From: an uncultured Lachnospiraceae bacterium
Lineage (GTDB): Bacteria; Bacillota; Clostridia; Lachnospirales; Lachnospiraceae
DNA length: 64,000 nucleotides
Direction of reading: 5' to 3'
Assembly (NCBI GenBank): GCA_947164605.1
Contig: CAMUXE010000011.1
Coordinates: forward strand, 19,825-83,824
Position numbers and translations under genes: made by a program. Below are positions 27,318-36,273 of this stretch, one piece after another. Within the stretch, counting starts at the first letter, position 1. Every line of letters begins with the position of its first letter. The notes below the pieces were generated by a model. It did not search any database, was not told the origin of the DNA, and saw nothing but the letters and a program-made list of their open reading frames with translations.

Positions 27318-28496
27318 TCAAACCTCAATTTTCTTAATCCTAATCAGCTTGCAAATAGCCTCGGCAATCATAGGATCAAATTGGATTCCAGAATTCTTTT
27401 CAAATTCAGCCAAAATATATTCAGGATCACACTTTTTTCTATAAACACGGCTTGAATTCATCGCATCAAGCGCATCAGCTCCACTTATGTATCTAGCTAT
27501 TTCAGGTATATCACTGCCTGAAATTCCATTTGGATATCCAGATCCATCAAATCTTTCATGATGATATCTTGCTCCCAAATCAGCACCAGGAAGAAATTCA
27601 AGTTCGCTCAAAATCTCCTTGCCCCAAATGGTGTGCATTTTCATAATTGCATATTCATCATCTGTAAGTCTGCTCTGCTTTTTAAGAATTCTGTCAGGCA
27701 CAGCAATCTTTCCAATATCATGCAAGAGTCCACTTCTATAAATAATCTCAAGTTGGTCATAATCAGTGACACCGCACTCCTCAGCTATCAATCTTGAATA
27801 TTCTGCCACTCTCTGTGAATGCTGACCTGTGTATTCATCCTTTTCATCGATAATTGATGTGATGGCTGTGATACCATTAAGCATAACCCTCTCAGATTCA
27901 CGTACAGCCTTCTTAATCTCCCTCTGCAAGAGCATTTCCTGATCATATGAATTCATCTGATAGCTCTTATAAAAGACATCACAGACAAAAATAATCATAA
28001 AGAAGAATATATTTAGAACTGGAAATAGATTCCTATAATCTAGAGAATAATCGTAAACAAGGATGCTGTTGACAGGTGTCCAGAAAAGAATCACAGACAT
28101 AGCCACAAAATACAGTCCAACCCAGATTCCTACAGGCAATCCATAGAGAATAATCATGACATATGAAATAATAAATATCCAAAAATTGGCCGATCCATCC
28201 AAAAAGCCAAAGAAGAGCGACAAAGTCAAGATACCTGACACAATCATCATAGGCACATATATTGCCATCCTAACATTTTTGATATTTTCAATCCACATTG
28301 GCAGGCTTATAAGTACGATAGCCACTATAGTCAGTCCATAAAAAACTGGTATAAAATCATTAGAAGCATTTTTCAAGTTAGGAATAAACAATAAGACACC
28401 CAAGAAAAAAGAAATCAATTTCAGAGTGTACATATTTATTTCCGCATCCCTCTCGTAATCGAATACCGCCCTAACTTTTTCAAAAAATTTATTCAT
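27318..28496 (-). CDS. membrane HD-GYP domain protein (first of a pair)
   Basis: 392 residues: six predicted membrane helices within about 20-190, then an HD-GYP phosphodiesterase-type domain with EYTGQHSQRVAEYSR, LLHDIGKIAVPD and RYHHERFDGSGYPNGISG. The start at 28496 (MNKFFEKVRAVFDYERD) has GAGAGG seven bases upstream; the open frame extends to 28562 but without family support. Likely ligand cyclic di-GMP. Stop and next start are almost adjacent, so the two genes are co-translated. Confidence 0.88.
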   Translation of the reverse strand: MNKFFEKVRAVFDYERDAEINMYTLKLISFFLGVLLFIPNLKNASNDFIPVFYGLTIVAIVLISLPMWIENIKNVRMAIYVPMMIVSGILTLSLFFGFLDGSANFWIFIISYVMIILYGLPVGIWVGLYFVAMSVILFWTPVNSILVYDYSLDYRNLFPVLNIFFFMIIFVCDVFYKSYQMNSYDQEMLLQREIKKAVRESERVMLNGITAITSIIDEKDEYTGQHSQRVAEYSRLIAEECGVTDYDQLEIIYRSGLLHDIGKIAVPDRILKKQSRLTDDEYAIMKMHTIWGKEILSELEFLPGADLGARYHHERFDGSGYPNGISGSDIPEIARYISGADALDAMNSSRVYRKKCDPEYILAEFEKNSGIQFDPMIAEAICKLIRIKKIEV

Positions 28497-28674
28497 AATA
28501 AATCCTCTCAAACAGGATATAAATTTATTGTTAATTATACTAAATTTTCCATTTACAGTCAATGCAAATGCCCTTTATAGAGGGAATCCGCTCAAGATTG
28601 ATGGAACAAAAACCTTTACTAAAATTAATTTATATTGTATCATAATACATATTTTTTGATTGGAGATTCTACTG

Positions 28675-29559
28675 ATGAACAAAGTCTACATGGCATTTCC
28701 AGGCGGCAAGAGCAAGGTCCTTACTCTGAGCTATGATGATGGAAAAACACAGGATTTAAGACTGCTTGAAATATTTAATAAATATGGGATTAAGGCCACT
28801 TTCAATCTAAATTCCGGACTCACATATATGGATAACCGAATTAAGGAAAAAGACTGGGCAGGTGTATATGAGGGACATGAGGTCGCAGTCCACACAAGTG
28901 AGCACCCTACTATAACAAGATGCAACAATGCATATGTCATCAATCAGATTCTTGAAGACAAAATGGCAATTGAGAAGTATTTTAAAAAGCCAATCACTGG
29001 TATTGCCTATCCTAACGGTGCCGGCGATGAGAGAATTGCCAGCTTAAGTGCAGCCTGCGGTTTAAAGTACGGAAGACTTGCCTGTGATAAGTACGCTGAA
29101 GTCTACTCCGCAAAGGCTTTAGCCAAGGAAGCTGAAGGTCCTATTCTCCTTGGCGACCCTACTGGCTTTGACATGCCAGACAATTATTTGCTCTGGAAGC
29201 CTACCTGTCATCACAATCACCACCTGCTAGACTTTACAAAATCTTTTATTTCACTCAAAAAGCGACAGTACCTCTACATGTTCTATGTGTGGGGTCATAG
29301 CTTTGAGTTCGACCGCAACGACAACTGGAATTTGATTGAAGAATTTGCCGAGATGATAAGCAAGCAGGATGATATCTGGTATGCTACCAATGGTCAGATT
29401 GTCGAGAACAAGGAAATCTTTGAAAGACTTGAATTTGCTGCTGATAATTCATTTGTCTACAACCCTTCAGCCAAGTCTTGCTGGGTAAGAATAAACGATG
29501 ACCACTATGAGGAGATTCCTGCTGGCCAGCTTCATTTTTTCGAAAGCAAAAAAGCGTAA
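28675..29559 (+). CDS. polysaccharide deacetylase family protein
   Basis: 294 residues, NodB-type carbohydrate esterase 4 fold. Motif 1 is TLSYDDG (catalytic-base and metal Asp) and motif 2 is HTSEHP (metal His pair); motif 3 is near AYPNGAG. There is no signal peptide, so it appears cytoplasmic, unlike peptidoglycan deacetylases. It may act on a sugar or uronate derivative, which fits the adjacent kduI. Start taken as ATG 28675 with GGAG nine bases upstream; a TTG five codons earlier is less likely. Confidence 0.82.
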   Translation: MNKVYMAFPGGKSKVLTLSYDDGKTQDLRLLEIFNKYGIKATFNLNSGLTYMDNRIKEKDWAGVYEGHEVAVHTSEHPTITRCNNAYVINQILEDKMAIEKYFKKPITGIAYPNGAGDERIASLSAACGLKYGRLACDKYAEVYSAKALAKEAEGPILLGDPTGFDMPDNYLLWKPTCHHNHHLLDFTKSFISLKKRQYLYMFYVWGHSFEFDRNDNWNLIEEFAEMISKQDDIWYATNGQIVENKEIFERLEFAADNSFVYNPSAKSCWVRINDDHYEEIPAGQLHFFESKKA

Positions 29560-29608
29560 AAGAATGCCCTTCTATAAAAAATGCATTTATGTCTAATACT
29601 TAATATTA

Positions 29609-29656
29609 AAAAAAGGCTGTGCGATTACCTCTTTCAGGGTTTCACACAGCCTTCTT
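29609..29656. terminator. bidirectional terminator between deacetylase and kduI
   Basis: Stem AAGGCTGTG (29613-29621) with its complement at 29645-29653, with A-runs on the left and CTTCTT on the right, so it can serve both converging genes. Confidence 0.8.
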
Positions 29657-29694
29657 AATTTCTTATTCAAAAATCTCAAATAAATTCTCTTATA

Positions 29695-30537
29695 TTATTT
29701 CAAATCCTTCATATCAACATCATCCATATCGTCGAAATCCTGGTTCTCACCAGCCATTCCCCAGATGAATGTGTATGCATGTGTAGCTGAAGCAGAGTGA
29801 ATAGACCAGCTTGGTGAAATTACAGCCTCTTCATTGCGCATGATGATATGTCTTGTCTCTGTTGGCTCGCCCATGTAGTGGAATACAACATCATTTTCAG
29901 GTACTTCAAAGTAAAGATATACTTCCATTCTTCTGTCATGTGTATGACATGGCATAGTATTCCAAACACTGCCTGGCTCAAGGCAAGTCATACCCATCTC
30001 AAGCTGGCAAGACTCAACCTGTCCTGGAAGGATGTACTTGTTGATTGTTCTGTGGTTAGCATTCTCAAGGCTACCAAGCTCCTTCTTATTCTCAGGAAGG
30101 ATATCCTTAGCAGGATCGATAAATACTGTTGGATATGTCATATGTGCTGGTGTTGAGTTAAAGTAGAACTTAGCTGGATTTGAAGCATCATCACTTGAGA
30201 ACTTAATCTCACGAGCGCCCATACCAATGTACATACCATCTTTATACTTGAACTTGTAATCAACTCCATCAACAGTAACTGTTCCTTTGCCGCCGATATT
30301 GATGATTCCCATCTCTCTTCTCTCAAGGAAGTACTTTGCTCTAAGCTCAGCGCCTGCCTCAAGTGTGAGTGTATCAGCTGTTGGTGTTGCAGAACCAACG
30401 ATGATTCTGTCAATCTGGCTATAAATAGTCTTAATCTCACCCTTTACGAAAAGGTCCTGAATTAAGAAATCATGTCTTAATCTCTCTGTGTCATAAGTTT
30501 TTACGTCGACTGGGTTTGCTCCTGGTCTTACTTCCAT
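29695..30537 (-). CDS. kduI: 5-keto-4-deoxyuronate isomerase
   Basis: Cupin-type isomerase of 280 residues. It converts 4-deoxy-5-ketouronate from pectin or glycosaminoglycan breakdown to 2,5-diketo-3-deoxygluconate. The N-terminus (MEVRPGANPVDVKTYDTERL) and length match KduI closely. Zinc-site residues lie in NTMPCHTHDRRMEVYLYF, and YMGEPTETRHIIMRNEEAVISPSWSIHSA follows. GGAGG lies ten bases before ATG. Its partner kduD is not in the window. Confidence 0.95.
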   Translation of the reverse strand: MEVRPGANPVDVKTYDTERLRHDFLIQDLFVKGEIKTIYSQIDRIIVGSATPTADTLTLEAGAELRAKYFLERREMGIINIGGKGTVTVDGVDYKFKYKDGMYIGMGAREIKFSSDDASNPAKFYFNSTPAHMTYPTVFIDPAKDILPENKKELGSLENANHRTINKYILPGQVESCQLEMGMTCLEPGSVWNTMPCHTHDRRMEVYLYFEVPENDVVFHYMGEPTETRHIIMRNEEAVISPSWSIHSASATHAYTFIWGMAGENQDFDDMDDVDMKDLK

Positions 30538-30568
30538 CTTTACTTAACCTCCATTAATTTAAAGAAAT

Positions 30569-30621
30569 AGCTGTCATATATCAATTAGGCCAGTCCTTCT
30601 GGCCGACAGCTATATAATTTT
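30569..30621 (-). terminator. candidate terminator / leader hairpin between pdp and kduI
   Basis: Outer stem AGCTGTC (30569-30575) with GACAGCT (30605-30611), and inner stem GGCCAG-TCCTT-CTGGCC (30588-30604). On the minus strand it follows pdp and precedes the kduI start. T-run only moderate. Confidence 0.6.
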
Positions 30622-30637
30622 AACATATATAAATTTC

Positions 30638-31942
30638 TTAATCAATAATATCCAATATCAGTTTTCTCTTTCTCACTGAATCCTGGCCTATGTGAATTGC
30701 TTCCTTGATCATCTTTTCAGCCTCAAGAGTTTTCGCATGGTCGCATGAGTAAATGACTCCTATACAATCGCCCTTTTTAACCTGATCTGCCACCTTGACC
30801 TTTAAGACAAGTCCTACAGACAGGTTAATCTGACTCTCCTTAGTTGCTCTTCCTCCGCCAAGAATCATGGATGCAAGGCCAATCTTATCCGAAACTATGC
30901 CTGTGACATATCCATCGCTATCAGCCTTAACCTCATAGCTTTCAGTGTTTTTCAGCAAAGCTGACGGATCATCACAGAAGGAGTCGTCTCCCCCCTGGCT
31001 TGCTATAAGCTCATGAAATTTCTTAAGGGCCTGACCGCTCTCAAGGTTATACTTAAGCATTCTCTCAGCTTCTTTTACATCCTCCACATAGCCTGACTCT
31101 AACAAGATTTGAGCGCCAAGGACCATAACCAACCTTTTAAGATCTGCCGGTCCTTCTCCTTTAAGCGTATCTACAGCTTCCATAACCTCTAGTATGTTTC
31201 CTACTGCATAGCCCAGAGGCTGATCCATATCAGACACAACCGCTCTGACTCTCTTCCCAGCCCCCTTGCCTATCTCAACCATAGTTTTAGCCAGAGCCAC
31301 AGCATCCTTCTTAGTCTTCATAAAGGCTCCACTGCCACACTTGACATCAAGCACTATGATATCAGCCCCTGCGGCCAATTTCTTGCACATGATACTGGCT
31401 GCAATAAGGGACATATTCTCTACCGTCGCCGTAACATCTCTCAGAGCATACAATTTCTTATCTGCAGGGGTCAGATTTCCCGTCTGACCATTGATTGCTA
31501 TACCTATATCATTGATTTGGCTGATAAAAGCCTCCTCTGAAAGGTGGGTTGAAAAGCCAGGAAAACTCTCAAGCTTATCTATAGTGCCGCCTGTATGGCC
31601 TAAACCTCTGCCGCTCATTTTAGCCATCTTGATTCCGCAGGCTCCCATAAGAGGAATAAGTACCAGGGAAGTCTTATCTCCAACGCCTCCAGTTGAGTGC
31701 TTGTCTCCTATGATACCCTCGATCTTGTCAAGCTTTAAAACATCGCCCGAGTCTCTCATGGCAAGAGTCAGGTCAATAGTCTCCCTCATGTTCATCTTCT
31801 GAAAATATATAGCCATAGCCAGAGCTGAGGCCTGATAATCCGGAATCTCGCCCTTTGTATATCCCTCAATGAAAAAATTAATCTCTTCTTTTGTCAATTC
31901 ACCGCCATTGCGCTTCTTTGCAATGATATCAACCATTCTCAT
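30638..31942 (-). CDS. pdp: pyrimidine-nucleoside phosphorylase
   Basis: 434 residues, thymidine/pyrimidine phosphorylase family. It splits uridine or thymidine to base plus (deoxy)ribose 1-phosphate. Seen: the signature MSGRGLGHTGGTIDKLES, DKHSTGGVGDKTSL (phosphate loop), and a C-terminal lipoyl-like domain with GRATKESQINLSVGLVLK. It lies 17 bases behind deoB, forming a nucleoside-salvage unit that passes the sugar phosphate to phosphopentomutase. Confidence 0.94.
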   Translation of the reverse strand: MRMVDIIAKKRNGGELTKEEINFFIEGYTKGEIPDYQASALAMAIYFQKMNMRETIDLTLAMRDSGDVLKLDKIEGIIGDKHSTGGVGDKTSLVLIPLMGACGIKMAKMSGRGLGHTGGTIDKLESFPGFSTHLSEEAFISQINDIGIAINGQTGNLTPADKKLYALRDVTATVENMSLIAASIMCKKLAAGADIIVLDVKCGSGAFMKTKKDAVALAKTMVEIGKGAGKRVRAVVSDMDQPLGYAVGNILEVMEAVDTLKGEGPADLKRLVMVLGAQILLESGYVEDVKEAERMLKYNLESGQALKKFHELIASQGGDDSFCDDPSALLKNTESYEVKADSDGYVTGIVSDKIGLASMILGGGRATKESQINLSVGLVLKVKVADQVKKGDCIGVIYSCDHAKTLEAEKMIKEAIHIGQDSVRKRKLILDIID

Positions 31943-31959
31943 AATTTTGCCCTCTTATA

Positions 31960-33153
31960 TCAATCAAAAATCTCAGCCACTCTGCTCTTTCCGACGCTGG
32001 TAGGCTTGAGCCCCCACATTTCGGCCAATGTCTGTGCTATATCTGCGTATGTGTTTGAAGTGTGGAGATTGACTCCCCTCTTAAGCCTTGGTCCATAGAA
32101 AAGAAGTGGAACAAACTCCCTAGAGTGGTCTGTGCTTGGAGTTGTAGGATCACAACCGTGATCGGCAGTTATGATAAGCATGTCATCCTCTCTCATCTCT
32201 TCCATAATGCTCTTAAGCCTCTTATCAAAGTTCTCAAGGCCCTTGGCGTATCCCTGATAATCATTTCTGTGGCCCCAAGTTGAGTCAAACTCAACAAGAT
32301 TGGTATATATAAGGCCTTCCTCCACTTTGGCCATATATTCAAGAGTCACATCGCATCCATCCATATTGTCCTTGGTATGGCGCGCTTCAGTAATACCCAC
32401 CCCGGCAAATATATCTTCTATCTTTCCAACGCCGATGACAGGAAGACCTGCATCCTTAATCCTCACTAAGATATTGTCCTCGCTAGGTTTGAGTGAAAAA
32501 TCCCTCCTGTTGGCAGTTCTCTTATATGACCCATTGCCCTGACCGACAAAAGGTCTGGCAATTACTCTTGCGACAGCATGATCACCCACAAGAATCTGTC
32601 TTGCTATATGGCAAATTCTATAGAGTTCATCCACTGGAATCACATCCTCATGTGCCGCAATCTGAAAGACAGAATCCCCAGATGTGTATATGATAGGCTT
32701 TCCTGTCCTCACATGTTCATCGCCCAACTCATTGATAACAACAGTTCCTGAAGCTGGCTTATTACACAAAATTCCAGCTAATCCTGTCTTTTCAAGGAAT
32801 TCATCAATTATCTTATCAGGAAAGCCATCCGGATAGGTTGGAAATGGCTTTGGTGTATAGATACCCGCCATCTCCCAATGTCCAATTGTTGTATCCTTGC
32901 CTTGTGACATCTCAGCCAACTTGCCATAGGCTCCCAATGGGCTGTCACACTTGTCCAGATTCTTGATTCCATCGATATTGCCAAGGCCCAAACTGATAAG
33001 GTTTGGTATATTGAGGCCACCGACTGCTGCAGCTGTATTTCCCAAGGTATCGCTGCCCTCATCACCAAATTTTGCTGCATCTGGAGCCTGGCCACAGCCA
33101 ACGCTGTCAAGCACAATCCATATAATCCTTCTAATAGTCTTATCTTCCGTCAT
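31960..33153 (-). CDS. deoB: phosphopentomutase
   Basis: Interconverts (deoxy)ribose 1- and 5-phosphates; 397 residues. Metal-binding blocks of the alkaline-phosphatase superfamily are visible: [13 protein letters not shown] at the N-terminus, and [20 protein letters not shown] near the C-terminus. Start set at 33153 (MTEDKTIRR), which has the strong site GAGGTGA four bases upstream; the open frame up to 33249 adds residues unlike the family. Upstream of pdp on the same strand. Confidence 0.94.
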   Translation of the reverse strand: MTEDKTIRRIIWIVLDSVGCGQAPDAAKFGDEGSDTLGNTAAAVGGLNIPNLISLGLGNIDGIKNLDKCDSPLGAYGKLAEMSQGKDTTIGHWEMAGIYTPKPFPTYPDGFPDKIIDEFLEKTGLAGILCNKPASGTVVINELGDEHVRTGKPIIYTSGDSVFQIAAHEDVIPVDELYRICHIARQILVGDHAVARVIARPFVGQGNGSYKRTANRRDFSLKPSEDNILVRIKDAGLPVIGVGKIEDIFAGVGITEARHTKDNMDGCDVTLEYMAKVEEGLIYTNLVEFDSTWGHRNDYQGYAKGLENFDKRLKSIMEEMREDDMLIITADHGCDPTTPSTDHSREFVPLLFYGPRLKRGVNLHTSNTYADIAQTLAEMWGLKPTSVGKSRVAEIFD

Positions 33154-33416
33154 ATTATCACCTCGCAAATCTCTCATTAAGTCTTTATAAGCCTTGTGGC
33201 ACACATAATAAGTTACATAAAGGTCCAAGTCAGCCATCAAACACAACAAAGTCCTATAGCTTCCTCATTATTGCTTCTTAATAGCCATAAGTCATATATA
33301 ATCTTAATATCACGTAATTAGTTATTGCTATTATAACAGATTCGGCTAATTCTTTCCTTGTTTTTTAGGCCTAAGTGTCGTAAAATTACAAATATGTTTT
33401 TAAAAATAAGGAGGTT

Positions 33417-34466
33417 ATGGCCCTAGGCCTAAATGATATGAGTTTTGAATTTTTAAGAAAACTTCCAACTCCTCAGGAAGTAAAGGATGAGATTCCAGTT
33501 CCAGCTAATATTGCATCAATCAAAGAAAAGCGTGACGCAGAAATCAAAGATGTCATTGCTTCTAAGTCAGATAAATTTCTCTTAATTGTAGGACCTTGTT
33601 CAGCAGACAATGAAGACGCTGTTGTAGATTACACTCTCCGTCTTAAGAATGTACAGGAGAAGGTCTCAGATAAGATTATTATAATTCCTAGAGTATACAC
33701 TAATAAGCCACGTACTACAGGCACAGGCTACAAAGGTATGCTCCATCAGCCAGATCCAGAAAAAAGTTCAGATATGCTCGCAGGTCTATATGCAATACGT
33801 AAGATGCACATTAAAGTTATGACTGAGTCAGAGCTTATGCCTGCTGATGAGATGCTTTATCCTGAAAACTACTGGTTCCTCTCAGACGTATTGTCATATG
33901 TTGCCGTAGGTGCACGTTCTGTAGAAGATCAGCAGCACCGTCTCACTGTATCAGGCATGGAAGTTCCTGCCGGCATGAAGAATCCAACAAGTGGTGACTA
34001 TGCCGTCATGCTCAATTCTTGCCTTGCAGCTCAGGCTAAGCAGACCTTTATCTACCGCAACTGGGAGGTTAAGACATCCGGCAACCCTTATGCCCACACT
34101 ATTCTCAGAGGAGCTGTCAACAAGCATGGTCAGAATATTCCTAACTACCACTATGAGGATCTTATCAGACTTGTAAATATGTACAGCACCAGAGAGCTTA
34201 CAAATCCTGCATGTATCATTGATACCAACCACTCTAATTCCGGCAAAGTATACTACGAACAGAAGAGAATCGCAAAAGAAGTTCTGCACAGCATGAAGCA
34301 TTCGCCTGATGTAAGAGGGCTCGTTAAGGGTCTTATGATTGAGAGTTATATCGAGCCAGGCAACCAGAAGGTTGACGGAGGTGTATACGGCAAATCTATC
34401 ACCGACCCTTGTCTTGGCTGGAATGAGACAGAAAAGCTCATCTATGAAATCGCTGATTTGCTCTAA
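33417..34466 (+). CDS. aroF: 3-deoxy-7-phosphoheptulonate (DAHP) synthase, class I AroFGH type
   Basis: First enzyme of the shikimate pathway, condensing PEP and erythrose 4-phosphate; 349 residues. Family marks: LLIVGPCSADNEDAV, PRTTGTGYKGMLHQPDP, GARSVEDQQHRL, CIIDTNHSNSGK and GLMIESYIEPGNQ. AGGAGG sits only two bases before the ATG, an unusually short spacing; no better in-frame start is near. Which aromatic amino acid controls it cannot be told. The gene stands alone on its strand. Confidence 0.93.
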   Translation: MALGLNDMSFEFLRKLPTPQEVKDEIPVPANIASIKEKRDAEIKDVIASKSDKFLLIVGPCSADNEDAVVDYTLRLKNVQEKVSDKIIIIPRVYTNKPRTTGTGYKGMLHQPDPEKSSDMLAGLYAIRKMHIKVMTESELMPADEMLYPENYWFLSDVLSYVAVGARSVEDQQHRLTVSGMEVPAGMKNPTSGDYAVMLNSCLAAQAKQTFIYRNWEVKTSGNPYAHTILRGAVNKHGQNIPNYHYEDLIRLVNMYSTRELTNPACIIDTNHSNSGKVYYEQKRIAKEVLHSMKHSPDVRGLVKGLMIESYIEPGNQKVDGGVYGKSITDPCLGWNETEKLIYEIADLL

Positions 34467-34494
34467 TTGCTATAATTTAGAACAATACTTAAAT

Positions 34495-34544
34495 AAAAGC
34501 TCATGCTTAAGGTTTTTATGCAAACCTAAGGCATGAGCTTTTTT
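34495..34544 (+). terminator. DAHP synthase terminator
   Basis: Long stem starting AAAAGCTCATGC, with GCATGAGCTTTTTT on the other side and a small internal mismatch, followed by TTTTTTC. Confidence 0.9.
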
Positions 34545-34594
34545 CTTGTTTTATTCTTGTTTTATTCTTGTTTTATTCTTGTTTTATTCTTGTC
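34543..34594. repeat. 11-bp tandem repeat, 4.7 copies
   Basis: TTCTTGTTTTA begins at 34543, 34554, 34565 and 34576, with a partial fifth copy at 34587. It lies directly behind the DAHP synthase terminator. Confidence 0.92.
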
Positions 34595-34619
34595 TTGCTA
34601 CTTACTATTGTAACCTATC

Positions 34620-35261
34620 TTATGTCTTATCTTCTTTCTTATTTAGCTTTATATTTGAGCCATTTTCTTTTCTTCTTTCAATAAGGTTAATGTAAGCCAT
34701 AATAGCTGATATTGTCTTTGAATCCTGAATCTTAAGATCAAATATCATATCTCTTAGGTCATAGGGATCACAGGCATAGACATCTATAAATTCATCCTGA
34801 TCTAGGTTCTGCTTAGACTTCACAAGGTCTTTGGCAAGAAAGACATCTATCACCTCATTGCAGAAAGCAACTGCAGTGACCACCTTTATCATAAGCTTTA
34901 AGTTCTTACTCTTATATCCAGTCTCTTCCTCAAGCTCTCTGGCTGCTGCATCGATCATTTCCTCACCCGGCTCAATACCACCCGCTGGTATTTCCAGAGT
35001 AAATCTATCAAGTGCATTTCTGTACTGCTTTACCATAAGAATTTTTCCATCTTCTGTGACTGGAATAACCGCTGCCGCACGCTTGTGGTCTATAAAGTCC
35101 CATATAGCCCTATGGCCATTCTGGCCTTCTATTGTGTCAGCATACATTGAGAGCATAGATCCCTTATGAACTAGTTTTCTGTCTATGCGCCTTATTCTTT
35201 CTGTTGGATTCAATGAATCCCCATCAAAAGCGCAATTATTTTGATTTTTTGAAATATCCAT
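34620..35261 (-). CDS. NUDIX hydrolase, ADP-ribose pyrophosphatase type
   Basis: 213 residues. The Nudix box reads GIEPGEEMIDAAARELEEETG, preceded by QYRNALDRFTLEIPAG, the usual ADP-ribose pyrophosphatase context. It probably hydrolyses ADP-ribose or a related nucleotide sugar to AMP. Start set at ATG 35261 with AGGTG five bases upstream; the frame opens at a TTG six codons earlier. Same strand as proC, separated by 83 bases that include a 12-bp duplication. Confidence 0.9.
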   Translation of the reverse strand: MDISKNQNNCAFDGDSLNPTERIRRIDRKLVHKGSMLSMYADTIEGQNGHRAIWDFIDHKRAAAVIPVTEDGKILMVKQYRNALDRFTLEIPAGGIEPGEEMIDAAARELEEETGYKSKNLKLMIKVVTAVAFCNEVIDVFLAKDLVKSKQNLDQDEFIDVYACDPYDLRDMIFDLKIQDSKTISAIMAYINLIERRKENGSNIKLNKKEDKT

Positions 35262-35320
35262 ATAACACCTGCTTTTCAAAATTTATATTCTGACATTCAT
35301 TTAAATTCACACTAATAAGT

Positions 35321-35344
35321 TGTTTTCCAAGCTGTTTTCCAAGC
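35321..35344. repeat. 12-bp tandem duplication at the 3' end of proC
   Basis: TGTTTTCCAAGC occurs twice back to back (35321-35332, 35333-35344), touching the proC stop codon on the minus strand. Confidence 0.8.
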
Positions 35345-36145
35345 TTACTTTCCGACGCATGCCTTATAGCACTCATCTGTTGCCTTGATCACAGCATTTC
35401 TCAAGCCAAACTCTTCAAGGGCTGCGACGCCGCGTATTGTTGTTCCACCAGGTGAACACACATCATCCTTAAGCTTTCCTGGATGTTCGCCTGTCTCAAG
35501 AACCATTTTTGCAGAGCCAAGAACTGTCTGAGCCACAAGTTTATAAGCATCTTTTCTAGGAATTCCATACTTTACAACACTGTCAGCAAGAGCTTCAATA
35601 AACATGTAAACATATGCAGGAGAGCTGCCTGAAGCACAGGTAACAGCACTCATAAGTCTTTCCGGCACTTCTACCATCTTACCGAATGAGTTAAAGAATT
35701 TCTCTATCATGTCTCTCTCACCGAGAGCGAGCTCCTTGCTATCCATGCAAACGCCAGTCATTCCCTCTCCCACAAGAGCTGGTGTGTTAGGCATAACTCT
35801 TACCACTCTTACATTCTTATCAAACTTATCCTTAATTGAAGCTATATCAATTCCTGGAGCAAGCGAGATAATAACATGTTCCTCTGTCACAATATCACGG
35901 ATATTCTTGATTACAGTGTCATATACAAGAGGTTTTACAGCAAGGATTATATACTTTGCATTGTTAGCGCACTCTGCATTGCTCTCCACATTGCGAACGC
36001 CTGTCTCCTGGCTTATCTTATCTCTTCTGTCCTGACTTGGACAAGTAAAAAGGATATCCTCCTTGTCAAATACTGATAAGGCTCCCTTAAGCATTGCATA
36101 GCCCATATTTCCCATGCCTATAAATCCGAATTTCATCATTTTCAT
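35345..36145 (-). CDS. proC: pyrroline-5-carboxylate reductase
   Basis: Last step of proline synthesis, NAD(P)H-dependent; 266 residues. An N-terminal Rossmann glycine loop (FGFIGMGNMGYAMLKG) and the family signature near the C-terminus (PGKLKDDVCSPGGTTIRGVAALEE) are both clear. Several ATGs are close together; 36145 has AGGAG three bases away, and 36139 would give better spacing. No proA/proB nearby. Confidence 0.95.
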   Translation of the reverse strand: MKMMKFGFIGMGNMGYAMLKGALSVFDKEDILFTCPSQDRRDKISQETGVRNVESNAECANNAKYIILAVKPLVYDTVIKNIRDIVTEEHVIISLAPGIDIASIKDKFDKNVRVVRVMPNTPALVGEGMTGVCMDSKELALGERDMIEKFFNSFGKMVEVPERLMSAVTCASGSSPAYVYMFIEALADSVVKYGIPRKDAYKLVAQTVLGSAKMVLETGEHPGKLKDDVCSPGGTTIRGVAALEEFGLRNAVIKATDECYKACVGK

Positions 36146-36224
36146 TTTCTCCTATTTTGATATTAAATTTTGAATGATTTTGAAACTATTATAAACCACT
36201 TTAGAATAAATTGCCATAAATTAA

Positions 36225-36247
36225 GGCACTGACTCTAAGTCAGTGCC
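36225..36247 (-). terminator. hairpin after the aminotransferase gene
   Basis: Perfect 9-bp stem GGCACTGAC with complement and a 5-base loop. On the minus strand it follows the aminotransferase stop; the T-run is short, so it is a probable terminator. Confidence 0.65.
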
Positions 36248-36273
36248 CTCTTTATACTTTATTCTTTTTCTTA

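Noticed and set aside
34543..34594. Possible CRISPR-like array
   Set aside because: Units are 11 bp with no spacers; the same applies to the other repeat arrays in the window.
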